Below, piece by piece: positions 15,511 through 34,679 of a DNA stretch of 64,000 nucleotides; positions within the stretch are counted from its first letter, which is position 1, and every line of letters begins with the position of its first letter. The notes below the pieces were generated by a model. That model was not told the DNA's origin and made no database searches. It saw only the letters and a list, made by a program, of their open reading frames with translations. The stretch is taken from positions 808,501-872,500 of the forward strand of contig NC_084790.1 in the NCBI RefSeq assembly GCF_028858725.1, read 5' to 3'. The DNA is from Colius striatus. Its lineage: Eukaryota; Chordata; Aves; Coliiformes; Coliidae. Both the position numbers and the translations under genes were made by a program.

Positions 15511-18500
15511 ATGGCATCCCCGGCCACGCTGCTCCGGGCCCTGCTGCTGCTGGGGGGGCCGCTCCTGGCCCCCACAATGGGGCTGCTCCGGGACAACTCC
15601 ACCTTCTACGAGGGTCCCCCCGGCAGCTATTTCGGCTTCTCGCTGGATTTCCACCTGGCCGAGGGCAGGTAGGGCGGTTCTGGGGCGCGGGGGGCGGCCG
15701 TGCCCCCGCGCCCCGCACCGACAGCGCTCTGCCCGTGCCAGGCTCGGCGTGGTGGTGGGAGCTCCCCGTGCCAACACGTCCCAGCCCGGCGTGGTGCAGC
15801 CCGGCGCCGTCTTCCTCTGCTCCTGGCCCCCCGGCGACACCCCCTGCCAGCCCGTGCCCATGGACACCGCGGGTGCGTGGGGGGGCTGCGGGGGGCGCTG
15901 CGGGGGCACCGGCCTGGCACGCTGCCCCCTCTGCTGCTCCTGCAGGAGACGAGACCGAGACCCACAACAACCTGAGGCTCCACACCTACAAGTCCCACCA
16001 GTGGCTGGGGGCTTCGGTCACCAGCTGGAACGGCACACTGGTGGTGGGTACCCCCGGCGCTGGGAGGGCGCCCCTGGGGTGAGGGTGGGAGCCGGCCCCC
16101 AGCCCCACCGTGCCCACCGCCGTCCCGTGGCAGGCCTGCGCCCCGCTGCAGCACTGGAACGCGGCGGACGGGCAGCACGAAGCGTTCCGCACGCCCACCG
16201 GCAGCTGCTGGCTGCGCGCCCCGGGGCTGCCGGGCAGCGCCTGGTACGCGCCCTGCCGCGACCGCTTCATGGCCGGCGCCTACCGCAAGAGCGGCTACGG
16301 TGGGTGCCGGGGGGCGCGGGCAGCGGGTGCCCCCCGCCCCCGCCCCGTCTGACCCTGTGCCCGCAGCCTACGACAGGCGCTACTGCGAGATCGGCTTCAG
16401 CGCCGCCGCCACCGCGGTGAGATGGGGCCGGGGGATGCCCCCGGGGGCGCCGCGGCGGGGCTGGGGTGGTACCTGGGTGTGGGGGGATGCCCCCGGGGGC
16501 GCCGCGGCGGGGCTGGGGTGGTACCCGGGTGTGGGGGGATGCCCCCGGGGGCGCCGCGACGGGGCTGGGGTGGTACCCGGGTGTGGGGGGATGCCCCCGG
16601 GGGCGCCGCGGCGGGGCTGGGGTGGTACCCGGGTGTGGGGGGATGCCCCCGGGGCGCCGCGGCGGGGCTGGGGTGGTACCCGGGTGTGGGGGGATGCCCC
16701 CGGGGCGCCGCGGCGGGGCTGGGGTGGTACCCGGGTGTGGGGGGATGCACACGGGGGGGCTGGGCTGGGGGTGCCCCGGCGGGGATGCTGACCCCAGCTC
16801 GCCCCACAGGACGGGACGCTGGTGCTGGGTGCCCCCGGCGGGTACTACTTCATGGGTGAGTCGTGCCGGGCACAGGGTGGGCACGGGGAGGGGAGGGCGC
16901 CCGGGCTGGGAGACGCCCCCTGAGGCACCGTGAGGCCGGGGCGGGGGCCAGCAGGCGCCCCGCGAGCGCCCGTCCCGCCGTGCCCAGGGCTGCTGTACTC
17001 GGTGGAGCTGGACGCCATCCTCAGCCGCTTCCACGGCAAGTCCCTGCTGTGGGCAGGCGGCCCGGGGCGGCCCACGGAGGAGCCCATGTCCCTGGACTAC
17101 GAGGACGGGTACCGGGGTGAGCAGTGGGCACGGGGCAGCCCCACAGCCGGCTCGTGCCGGGGCACGGCCGGGGGTCACCGCTGCCCATCTCCCCGCAGGG
17201 TACTCGGTGGCCGTGGGAGAGTTCGATGGCGATCCCAAAACCAAAGGTACGGCCAGGAGGGTGCTGGGGGGGTGGGACACGGGTCCTGGGCACCCAGGGG
17301 GCTGGGACGTGGGCTGTGTTGGCTACAGAGCTCGCCCCTGTGCCCACGGGGGTGGCCCTGTGCCCACCCCAATGCCACGGTGTGGACACTCAGGGATGTT
17401 GTCCCCCACAGAGTACGTGGTGGGGGTCCCCAACAAGAGCAACACGAGGGGTGAGGTGAGTGGTGCCTGGCTGTGGGGGTGCCCAGTGCTGGGGGCACCA
17501 GGGTGGCCCCCCGGGATGGGGACAGGGCCTGGAGCTGACGCTGCTCTGGGCAGGTGGAGATCTTCAGTGTGGGGGTGACTCTGCGCCGGCTGCAGGGCAT
17601 CGCCAGCGAGCAGGTACCCCCTGCCCCTGCTCTGCCACCCCCTGCCCCCAGACCCCGCGTGCCATCACCCCACAGCACTCTGCCCATTGCCCTGCCACCC
17701 CACTGCCCTCCTTTCCCCATTGCCCCTTTCCAGCTCCTTGGTGCCCACTGACACCCTGCCCATTGCCCTGTCACCCCACAGCACCCAAGTCCCCTCTCCT
17801 TGTCCCCCCTCCTCATCCCCCCCGTCACCCCTGTCACAATCCACCCCCCCCCCGATGCCACCCCAACTCGGACCCTTCCCAGGTGGCCTCGTACTTCGGG
17901 CACACAGTGGCCGTGGCCGACGTCAACGGGGACGGGTGAGCGCCAGGACCGTGCCCCCTTACCCTCCCCATCCCCCCTGGGGGCACCCTGGGGTGCTGTC
18001 CCGCTCCCCGGCACAGCCCCGGGTGCCCCCAGCCGCGGGCAGCGCTGACCCCCCGTGCCGGGCGCAGGCGGGACGACGTGCTGGTGGGTGCCCCGCTGTA
18101 CATGGCCCGGCGCCCGGACGGGCACCGCGCCGAGCTGGGCTGCCTCTACCTCTACCTGGGAGGGGGCAAGCGGCCCCTCGCCCAGCCCTCCCAGAGCCTG
18201 ACGGGCACCCACCCCTACGGCCGCTTCGCCGCCGCCATCGCCAGCCTCGGGGACCTGGACAAGGACGGCTACGGCGGTACCGGGGCCGGGCAGGGGGCGG
18301 AGGGGGCGCGGCGGCGGGGCCGAGCCGCCAGGGAAACTGAGGCAGGGGCCGGCGGGCGGGTGGCGGGGCCGGGGCCGGCGGCTTCTCACATCCCTCCGTG
18401 TCCCCAGACGTGGCCGTGGGTGCCCCGTCGGGGGGGGACGGCGGCAGCGGGCAGGTCTTCATCTTCCGCGGGCAGAGCGAGGGGTTGGCAGCGGTGCCCA

Positions 18501-21500
18501 CTCAGCGCCTCGACAGCCCCTTCCCCGGCGCCGCCGCCTTCAGCTTCGCCCTGCGCGGTGCCACCGACCTGGATGGCAACGGCTACCCGGGTACAGCCTC
18601 GCTGTGTGGCCAGGCCACCCTGCTGCCACCCCACTGCCACCCCGCTGCCACCCCACTGCCCTGTCACCGAGCCCCTCTTTGTCCCCTCAGATCTGCTGGT
18701 GGGAGCGTACGGGGCAGCCAAGGTGGCCGTGTACTGGTGAGTGCCCGTCCCGCTGGCTCTGCCGGCAGTGCGGCCCTGGCATCACCCCCTGGCACCCACC
18801 TCTGTGGCATCACCCCCTGGCACCCACCTGTGTCCCCGTGCCCCAGGGGACAGCCCGTGGTGCTGGCCCGGACCCAGCTGAGTGTCCCTGACGGGCTGAA
18901 CCCCGCGGTGCTGGCGTGTGCCCTGCCCGGCTCCGGTGCCCGCGTCAGCTGGTGAGCAGCCGTGCGCTGGGGACACGGGGCACTGCCACTGGGCGCCCCC
19001 GGCCGTGGGGACGTGGCCCTGGGGAGGGTGACGGGTTGCTGAGCACCCCTGGGTGCTGTTCCCCGCTGCAGCTTCCCCGTGGTGCTGTGTGTGAGTGTGA
19101 CGGGCCAGCGCATCCCCCCGAACGTCCGTGAGTACGGGGGGACATCGGGGGGCACCGGGGTGGCGTCGGGGGTGGCATCGGTGCCATGTCCCCCCCCTGC
19201 CCACGCTGTGCCCCCCAGACCTCGAAGCCGAGCTGCAGCTGGACCGACTGAAGCCCAGGCTGTCCCGGAGGGTGCTGCTGCTGCAGGGCCACCAGCCCTC
19301 CTGGCACGGGCCGCTGTCCCCGAGGCCGGGGGCAGCCCCCGAGTGCCACAATCTCACCGCATACCTGCGGGTATGGCCACGGGACGGCACGGCGGCGGCC
19401 CCACCGGGATGGGGACAGGGGTGGGGACAGGGGGCAGGGACAGGCTGCCATGGGGTGCTCTGCTCATGGGTGTCCCCAGGACGAGGCCGACTTCAAGGAC
19501 AAGCTGAGCCCGGTGGTCCTGAGCCTGAGCCTGGCACTGCCCGAGGGGAGCCCGGGGCTGGTGCTCTACGGGGACACTGTGGTGCAGGCACAGGTAGGGG
19601 CCACGCTGGGCTGGGGACACCCCACAGGGGCTCATCTGGGCATTCCCAGCACAAGGCAATTGCTGCCACCCTGCAGCCCGGCCCTGCAGACCCCAGCATG
19701 TCCCCAGTGTCTCCAGTCCCTCCCAGGACCACAGCCCCTGTCCCTCCCACTGTCCCCACCGCTCCTGTGGGATGTCCCCCAGCCTGACCACCCACCCCTG
19801 CTCTCCGTGTCCCTCTTACCCCCCCACTGTCCCCATTACCCCTCTGGGATGTGTCCCCAACCCTCCCCGCTCTCCCAAAGCATTTCACAGGATGTCATCC
19901 CCCCTCTGCTGTCCCTGCTCCCTCCTGAGGATGTCCCCAGTGCTCCTCATTTGTCCCCAGTCGCTCCCTGGCATGTTCCCCCGTGCCCCTCATTTGTCCC
20001 CAATCCCTCCTCAGGATGTTCCCTCACCTCCAATCTCTCCCTGGCATGTCCCTGCACGCCCCTCATTGTCACCCCAGTCCCTCTCTGGGCTGTCCCCTCT
20101 CTACTCCTCTGTGTCCCCAGTGACTCCCCTCCCACCCCACCTCCTCCCCCCCTGTGCCCCTCCCACAGACCCACATCATCCTGGAGGACTGTGGCGATGA
20201 CAACATCTGCGTCCCCGACCTCCGCCTGGCCGCCGACACGTGAGCGCCCGGGTGGGCACGGCTGGGTGCCCACTGCCCCCCCCGGGGTGCTGAGCCCCGT
20301 GTGTGTCCCCCCTGTGTGTCCCCCCCCAGCCCCAGCAGGCGCCTGCTCATCGGGGCAGAGGCCGTGCTGCGCCTGCGAGCCAACGCCAGCAACCAGGGCG
20401 AAGGCGCCTTCGAGACCGAGCTGCGGCTGCAGCTGCCCCCTGGCACCCACTACCAGTCTGCCCGCAGCAGCATCCCGGTGGGTGCCCGCCGGGGGGGTGG
20501 TGGGGGGCGAAGGGGGGGTCTCACCCTGCCCTTGGTAGCCGTCACGCTCCGTGTGTGCCTGGTGGTGATGCCCGGTGTGGGGAGGGGGCTCACGTCCTGC
20601 ACCAGGGGGGTCCCAGGAGGGGTTGGCACAGCGGGGGCCGTGGGGTGACCCCCCCCCCCCGCTGTGTTCCCACCCTGTAGGGGCAGGAGAAGCTCAGCTG
20701 CAACCCCAGGAAGGAGAACGGGAGCCACGTGGTGCTGTGCGAGTTGGGCAACCCCATGAAGGCGGGTGCCCGGGTAAGGGGGCGAGGGGTCCCCCCGTCG
20801 CCTTGGCACCGAGGCTGGGATGGCTGATGGCAGTGGGTCACCCCCCGGTGCCCCCCCAGATCACCGTGGTCGTGGAGCTGAGTGTGTCTGGGCTGGAGGA
20901 CATGGGCGACGCCATCACCTTCCAGCTGCAGCTGCGGAGGTGACCCTGTGCCACCCCCCTGTGTCCCCTGCCCGGTGCCATCACCCAGGGCTTGGTGGCC
21001 TCGGCATGTCCCCAGCCTCGGTGGCCACCCCTCACCCCACTGTGTGCCCACAGCAAGAACAGCCCCAGCCCCAGCAACGCCTCGGTGACGGTGCCCGTGG
21101 AGGCAGAGGCAGAGATGGAGCTGCGAGGGTGAGGGCTGGCGGGGGCCGCGGGGGGGGGTACTGGGGGCACCGGGGGGCACCTGGAGGGACATTAACCCCC
21201 ATCTCCCACCAGCAAATCCCTCCCTGCCACCACGGTGCTGCCCCTGAGCTGGCAGCATGCGGCGGGCAGCCAGCGCCCGGAGGACCGCGGCATCACGCTG
21301 GAGCACGTCTATCAGGTGGGCTGCAGCACCCAGGGGTGCCCGGGGGGCCGTCCCCTCCGGCCCCTCCCCATGCCACCTGCCCCTCCTCCCGCAGCTCCAC
21401 AACAAGGGGCCCAGCACCGTCAGCGGGGTCACCCTGCGCCTCGACGTCCCCACGCAGCTGGGAGACCGCGTGCTGCTGTACCTGCTGGAGCTGGGCACCG

Positions 21501-22827
21501 AGGGGGCAATCGACTGCGCCCGCCCCCCCGGCCTCGACCCGCAGCAGGTACGGGCCGGCACCCGCGCTGGCTGCTGGGGGGGAGGCCGGCGAGGGGTCCT
21601 CGCCCCCCACACCCCCTTTATCTCCTTCAGCTGGAGCCGGCCGGGGCCACGAGCGCAGCCCCCCAGAACGGCACCCGCGGGCGGGAGCGCCGGGAGGCGG
21701 CGGGCGCGGGGCCGGAGGAGCCCATCACCGTGGTGAGCTCAGCGGGGCGTGTCCGTGCCCACCCCCGGGGCTCTGTCTGTGCCCTCCCCGCGCGGGGCAG
21801 GGCTCAGGACGGTGCCCGCCGTGTGTGGCAGGGCTGCGGCGCGGGACCGTGCGTGGGCATCAGCTGCCGGGTGCCCGTCCTGGCCAGGGAGCAGCGGGTG
21901 CTGGTGAGCGTGCGGGCGCTGCTGTCCGCGGACACGCTGCGGCAGGTACGGCGAGGGGACGGCGGGGGGACAGCGGGGGGACGGCGAGGGGACAGCGGGG
22001 GGACGGCAGGGGGACAGCGGGGGGACAGCGAGGGGACAGCGGCCCCGCGTCCCGGGGTGCCCCCCGCGCGTCCCCTCCCGCACCGAGCTCCGCGGGGACC
22101 CGCCCGGAGCGGCTCTGGGGGCGGCGGGTGCGGGGCCGCGGGTGCCCCGACGGCAGCCCGCAGCCCTGATGTGTGTCCCCGCGTGTCCCCGCGTGTCCCC
22201 GCGGCCGTCCCCAGCCGCAGCACCTCCTGAAGCAGTTCCTCGTCCGTTCCCGAGCCCGGTTCAACGCCTCGGCCGTGCCCTACCGCGTCCGGCCCCGCGT
22301 CCTGCCCTGCGGGGAGGCCACGGTAGGGCTGCGGCGAGCCCCGGGGGGGCGGGACGGCGGCGGCGGCGGCGGTGTCACCCTCCGTCCCTCTGCAGGCTGT
22401 CACCGAGGTGATGCGCGCCAGCCCGGACGGCGAGGGGGCCGTGCCCGTGTGGTGGGTGGTGCTGGGGGTCCTGGCCGGGCTCCTGCTCCTCACCCTCCTC
22501 ATCCTCCTCATGTGGAAGGTGCGTGGGAGGGAAGTGGGGGGACACGGGGGGGGCAGCGGGGACACCCCCAGGCATGGCGGTGGGACCTGGAGTGGCCCCG
22601 TGGCACAGGAGGCGGCCCTGGGGGCGGCGGCCAGGGGAGGGGGCAGCACCTGGGCTGATGCCGGGGGCGATGTTGGGGGTCCCCGGGGGTGACACCGGGC
22701 TGTCCCCGGGCCGGGTTGTCACCGTGTCCCTTTGCAGATGGGTTTCTTCAAGAGGACACGTCCTCCCACCGACGGGGACACGCAGGAGCCAGCCCAGCCC
22801 CAGGAGCCAAGCGGGGCTCAGGACTAG
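15511..22827 (+). CDS. ITGA2B: Integrin alpha-IIb (thrombocyte fibrinogen receptor alpha chain)
   Basis: Alpha subunit that pairs with integrin beta-3. Exons: 15511-15668, 15742-15872, 15946-16043, 16134-16299, 16367-16416, 16810-16855, 16988-17116, 17199-17246, 17412-17455, 17554-17613, 17883-17935, 18068-18276, 18408-18590, 18691-18736, 18847-18951, 19072-19127, 19219-19370, 19480-19593, 20169-20239, 20330-20477, 20681-20773, 20860-20939, 21054-21128, 21213-21315, 21395-21547, 21631-21732, 21832-21945, 22215-22322, 22396-22518, 22738-22827. All phases fit, giving 1,035 residues and 30 coding exons like the mammalian gene. Visible: signal peptide, FG-GAP beta-propeller with Ca2+ loops ([27 protein letters not shown]), furin-type site RERR (about 21690) between heavy and light chains, one membrane helix ([15 protein letters not shown]) and the GFFKR clasp. 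The tail ends [17 protein letters not shown] rather than in the acidic mammalian end. ITGAV/ITGA5/ITGA8 are less likely given the [15 protein letters not shown] and tail matches and the synteny. Confidence 0.95.
16434..16760. repeat. 51/52-bp minisatellite in ITGA2B intron 5
   Basis: Six to seven tandem copies starting gatgcccccgggggcgccgc, with starts at 16434, 16486, 16538, 16590, 16642, 16693 and 16744. It accounts for nearly all of the 393-bp intron 16417-16809, which is unusually long for this gene. It is almost purely G/C and open in several frames. Confidence 0.95.
19594..20168 (+). other. ITGA2B: ITGA2B intron 18 with degenerate C-rich repeats
   Basis: The longest ITGA2B intron (575 bp). 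It is filled with imperfect repeats of the type tccccaatccctcctcaggatgt, with a period of about 35-50 bp. No exon-like element is seen. Confidence 0.7.
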
Positions 22828-22954
22828 AGGGGTCCCGCAGGGTCCCCCCTGCGCCCTCGCCCCGCAGCGTGTCCCCCCAGGTCACCCCCCTCCCCTGTGT
22901 CCCCGTCCCCCTCGGGTACCCGTGGGGCCCGACGCCCCGTTGCTGCCCCCCAAC

Positions 22955-22960
22955 ATTAAA
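22955..22960 (+). terminator. ITGA2B: ITGA2B poly(A) signal ATTAAA
   Basis: ATTAAA lies 128 bp after the stop and is followed by a T/G-rich stretch. The FAM171A2 start codon is only about 500 bp further on. Confidence 0.7.
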
Positions 22961-23462
22961 CCTCCTTCTGCTCCCCCGGGTGTGCCCGTGGGGTGACGTG
23001 GGGGTGTCCGTGGGGGGCACGGGGGAGGGGAGGTCTGGCGGGGGCAGTGGGGCACGGCCGGGGCTGGGGGGTCGGTACCGAGGGAGTGGCCCCGGGCCGA
23101 TCCCCGAGGTGCCGCTGCCGGCGTCGGGGCGGTGCGGGGGGCGGTGCGGGGGGCGCTGCCGGCGTCGGGACCGTGCGGGGGGCGGTGCGGGAGGCGGGGG
23201 CTGCGGGCTGCGGGAGGGTCGGTGCGGGGGGCCGTGCGGGGGGCGGGGGCTGCGGGCGGGTCGGTGTGCGGGGCGGGGGGCGGGGCTGCGGGCTGCGGGA
23301 GGGTCGGTGTGCGGGGCGGGGCGGGGGGCGGGGCTGCGGGCTGCGGGCGGGTCGGTGTGCGGGGCGGGGCGGGCGGCCGTGCCCGGCGGCTCCGGCAGGT
23401 GGAGCCCGGTCCCCGCGGCGGCGGCCGGGCCGGGCATGGCGGGGTAACGGCGCGGAGCGACC

Positions 23463-30782
<7,320 letters not shown>

Positions 30783-30788
30783 ATTAAA
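30783..30788 (+). terminator. FAM171A2: FAM171A2 poly(A) signal ATTAAA
   Basis: Lies in the only A/T-rich patch after the stop (ccattaatatattaaaaagg). The next gene, GRN, converges from the other strand with its own signal 142 bp away. Confidence 0.7.
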
Positions 30789-30929
30789 AAGGGAAAAACC
30801 CACCCTCCTATGGCTCCTGCCTCAGTTTCCCTCCACCTCCTGCCTCAGTTTCCCTCCACCTCCTGCCTCAGTTTCCCTGCCACCCCCCCCCGAGGAGCAC
30901 AGAGGGGAGGGGGCTTATCCTAGAAACCT

Positions 30930-30935
30930 TTTATT
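30930..30935 (-). terminator. GRN: GRN poly(A) signal AATAAA (reverse strand)
   Basis: Forward-strand TTTATT, 59 bp beyond the GRN stop codon. The FAM171A2 and GRN 3' ends are only about 100 bp apart. The gap holds three copies of a 21-23 bp word (tgcctcagtttccctccacc). Confidence 0.8.
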
Positions 30936-30993
30936 GAAGCGGCGTCTCCCAGGGCTGGGCTGGGCTGGGGGGCTGAGGGTGACTCTGGAGCCA

Positions 30994-33900
30994 TCAGAGC
31001 AAGCCCCTGCGGGGAGGGGGCAGGTCCCAGCGCTGGGGGCTGCAGCCCCAGCCCCCCGCCAGGCAGCGGGACCCCCCTGGGCAGCAGTGGCGGCCGTCGG
31101 AGCAGCAGGAGCCCTGCGGGGAGAGACGGCCTTGAGGAGCTGGGGGGGGCAAATGGGGGTGTGGGGGTGTGTTGATGCCCTCCCCAACTCACCTGCGGGA
31201 AGGGGCAGCACCCCCAGGCCCCCCCCGGGGCACGGCAGCAGCGCTGGCCGCTGTGGCAGGAGCGGGTGGCATCGCAGGGCACGGCCCCGGGGGCTCGCAG
31301 CGCCGTGGGGACCCCGGCTGGGCGGGGGGGCTGGCAGCACAGGGGTGGGCAGCAGCAGCACAGGGGTGGGCAGCAGCACAGGGGTGGGCAGCAGCAGCTT
31401 CTCGCAGCTCTGGGCAGCCTCGTTGCAGGTGTAGCCCTGGGGACAGCAGTGCTCGTGGTCCCGGCAGCACACGGCCTGGGTGGGATAAAGGAGGCAGGGA
31501 GGGGGATTAATGGGGCACCCAGTCGTGGGGGTGCCCACGTGCCATCTCACCCTCTGACCCATCTACCCCCCACCTCATCCACAGCACCCCATGGCCCTGT
31601 GCCCACGATCCCTCCCACCCCGGCACAGCCTTCCCCCCCCAACCATCCCAGGACGCCCCCCACGGACCTGCTCGAGCGGGCAGCAGCCCCAGGTGCCCAG
31701 GTTGAGGCGGCAGCACGTGCTGCCATCGGGGCAGCTGGTCTCCTGGTCACACCTGACGCCCCCAGCCCGGGTGCTGCTCAGCGCCGGGCTCTTGCGCAGC
31801 CACGGCCGCCGCTCCCCGGCCGCCGCCTGCAGGCAGCTGCCCCCCTCGGGGTCGCACGTGAAGCCTTGGGGGCAGCAGTGCACGTGGTCGGGGCAGCACA
31901 CGGCCTGGGGGGGCAAAACGTGGAGGGGAGGGGGAGCTGAGAACAGTTTGTACCCCTGGGCACCCCCCCAAACCGTCCGTCCCCCCCCAGCTCCATCCCC
32001 ACTTGGAGGGGTGGGGAAATGGGGACCCTCTTGTCATCCTTGTGTGTGTGTCCCACGGGTCACACGATGGTCCCTGAGCATCCCAGTGGCCTCAAGGCCT
32101 TTAAACTGGTCCCAGTTAGCAAAGGCGTGTCAGCCCCCTCCCCTCCATGCTCATGGGCCATCAGGGGAGTGGGAGCCCCATGCTTGGGGGCCTGGGGACA
32201 GGGGACATCACCCTGCACAGGGGACAGCAGCCACTGTTGCTTTTGGGGGGAACAGGGCACATCTCCCTTGTCCCTCCTGAAGCAAGGGGTCAGCAGGCAT
32301 CATCCCTTCCAGAGGGACAGGGGACATCTGCCCTTGTCCCTCCTGGGGGCACAGGAGACGCTGGCCACCATCCCTGCCAGGCCACAGGGTCACCAGCCCC
32401 CATCCCACCCAGGGCACAGGTGCCCTCTTGAATGCCCCACATCCCCTCGTGCCCCAGCTCCAGGAACCCTCCAGCCCCATCCCCCCACCAAGGACACCTC
32501 AGCCCCCACCCCAATGTGGGTCCCCCCTGCCAAGTGGTGACCTCCAGGGTGTCCTTGTCCCCCCCTCACCCCCCCAGGTGCCCCCCAGACCTGCTCCAGC
32601 GGGCAGCAGCCCCAGGCCCCGGAGCTGAGGCGGCAGCACGTGTTCCCATTGGGGCAGCTCGTCTGGTCGTCACAGCGCACGTCCCGCCCTGGCACGGGGC
32701 AGTCAGGGCTGGAGGGGTGCCCCCCAGCGCTGGGGGGGCTGCCCCTGGGGCAGTGGGGGGCGCTCTCACCTTTGGGCAGCAGTGCCAGGGGCTTTGCTGA
32801 GGTGCAGGTGGAACGCTCCAGGTCGCAGGTTGTGCCCTGGGGGCAGCAGTGGAGCCCGTCCCCGCAGCACACGGCCTGGCATGGGGCAGACATGGGCAGT
32901 GTCAGTGCCAGCAGGGATAGAGGGGGCGATGGGGAGGGGGCTGGTGCAGGGGCAGGGCACCTGGTACTCAATACGGGGGGGCATGGCAGAGGGGTGCCCA
33001 ATCTGGTATGGGGGGCCCAATTTAGAGTGCATGGCATGGCGGGGTACAGTCCCTGATGAGGAGGGTGGCCCCTGGTCCTGTGTGCTGGGGGCGTGCTGGT
33101 GGGCACAGGCTGCCCAGCGTGGGCTCTGCACTCACGTTCTGGAGCGGGCAGCAGCCGAAGTGGCGCGTGGGCAGGCGGCAGCACGTGGCACCGTCGGGAC
33201 ACGCCGAGCGCCCGTCGGGACACAGCACCTGGCGCAGCACCACTGCAAGGAAGGGTGGCACGGCACAGACACGGGCTCCCCGCGCCCCCACCGCCTCCCT
33301 GCGGCCCCCACACGCCTCCCCCGGGGTGGGCACAGCCCTTACCTGAGGCCGGGGGCTGGCGCTTCCAGGCGGGGAAGGTGGTGCCCATGGGCAGGGCTCC
33401 GGCGGGCGAGACGCAGCGCCCGTGTGCCAGGTCGCAGGTGGTGCCGTGGGGGCAGCAGTGCACCTTGTCGGCACAGCACGAGGCCTGCGGGCACCAGGCA
33501 CACCCCCTGTCACCACCCTGTGCTCCGTGCCCACCCCCACGACGTGCCCCCCAAACCCCCCCGTACCTGGGGCATGGGGCAGCAGCCCCACGCGCCGCCC
33601 TCCGTCACGCAGCACGTGGCATCGTCCGGGCACTCCGAGTGGCCATCGGGGCAGGGGATGGCACGAGGGGCTGTGGAGGGTGGGTGTGGGGTCAGGGGTG
33701 TCCCTCCCTCCCTGTGCCCACCCCTGGTGCCCCCCTCCCCACCCCTGAGCCCCGCCATACCGGGGGAGGTGACACAGGACGCGCCGTCGGCGCTGCAGCG
33801 GGAGCCTCGGGGGCAGCAGCGGTGCCCGTGGGCACAGGGCACGTCCTGCGGGCAGAGAAAGGGGCGTGGAGGCGGGGGGGAAGGGAAAAGACCCCCCCAA

Positions 33901-34242
33901 AGGATAGAGGGAGAAGGGGAAACTGAGGCAGGGGGGGTATGCTCACCCCTGGCAGCGGGCATGAGGCTGTGGCGGGGCACGGCGAGCCATCCTGGCACAG
34001 CCCCGCGCTGCTGGTGGGCACCGCCTGGGGTGGGGGCAACACCGGGGGTCACCAGGGCTGGGGGGGTCTGTGAGGGGTGCCCCCAGCCCCTGGCACTCAC
34101 CAGGGGTCAGGATGGGACAGGGGGGGTCAGTGAGGGGTCCCCCTCCCCTGGCACTCACCGGGGGGGCAGGGCAGGGCTGCCCATCAGGACACGGCTGCCG
34201 GGCTGCAGCCAGCGCCAGGCACAGCAGCACGAGGCTCCTCAT
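30994..34242 (-). CDS. GRN: Progranulin precursor
   Basis: Secreted, lysosome-targeted growth factor precursor. Exons in transcript order: 34242-34159, 34024-33947, 33845-33761, 33670-33567, 33484-33343, 33242-33136, 32875-32770, 32688-32591, 31904-31668, 31475-31193, 31113-30994; about 480 residues. The signal peptide is [14 protein letters not shown]. Exons mostly encode half granulins, joined at Q|A as in mammals ([29 protein letters not shown]). About six modules can be counted: a degenerate first ([13 protein letters not shown] + [22 protein letters not shown]) and five good ones, against seven and a half in human. The last linker holds three LLPTPV repeats. The end is RRGLL, like the mammalian LRQLL. 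Exon 31193-31475 is one base too long: the frame changes between LPTPV (about 31345) and [10 protein letters not shown] (about 31271), inside G-homopolymer DNA. This is probably an assembly error, not a dead gene, because both flanks stay conserved. Confidence 0.93.
34081..34158 (-). repeat. GRN: Tandem duplication at the GRN exon 1 donor
   Basis: The word cccctggcactcacc occurs at 34087 and 34147, followed each time by a gggg(g)tcag-rich tail with a period of about 60 bp, so two donor-like sites exist. Only the one at 34158 keeps frame with the next exon (84 nt, phase 0). Use of 34100 would shift it. Confidence 0.7.
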
Positions 34243-34679
34243 GGCACCGGGGGCACCTGTGGGCACCGACCCCCCGCGGGACCCCCCCCGTGCCTCAGTT
34301 TCCCCCCAGCTCAGCGCCCTGGTGCCACCCCCCAAGCTCCCGATTCCCCTTTCGTCCCAGGCTGCTGGGGGGCTGCGGGGGGTTCCCCGGGGTGCCCAGT
34401 GCGGTGTGTGGCACCCCCGGTGCCAGCCGCAGCACCCCGATGCCATCTCCCTGCGGTGCAGGATGTGGGGGGGCCCCATGAGCTTCCCCCCCCCCGCCTC
34501 ACTTCCACATCACTTTCACTTCCCCGTGCCCACGTGCTGTGCCCCCCCCGCGCCTGCTGCGCCCTTCCCCACCGGGAGGGGGAAACTGAGGCACGGACAG
34601 ACCTTGGGCACTGCCCCCCCACCCCAGCCGCCAGGACCCTGCCAAGGAAAGGGCTCAGCTCCTGCTCCCAGTACCCCCC

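Noticed and set aside
14600-16420. 606-codon + strand ORF over the ITGA2B 5' region
   Set aside because: It ignores the ITGA2B exon frames and crosses a CR1 tail. GC-rich DNA lacking stops.
34100-34102. Alternative GRN exon 1 donor
   Set aside because: It would shift the frame of the next exon. The site at 34158 keeps it.
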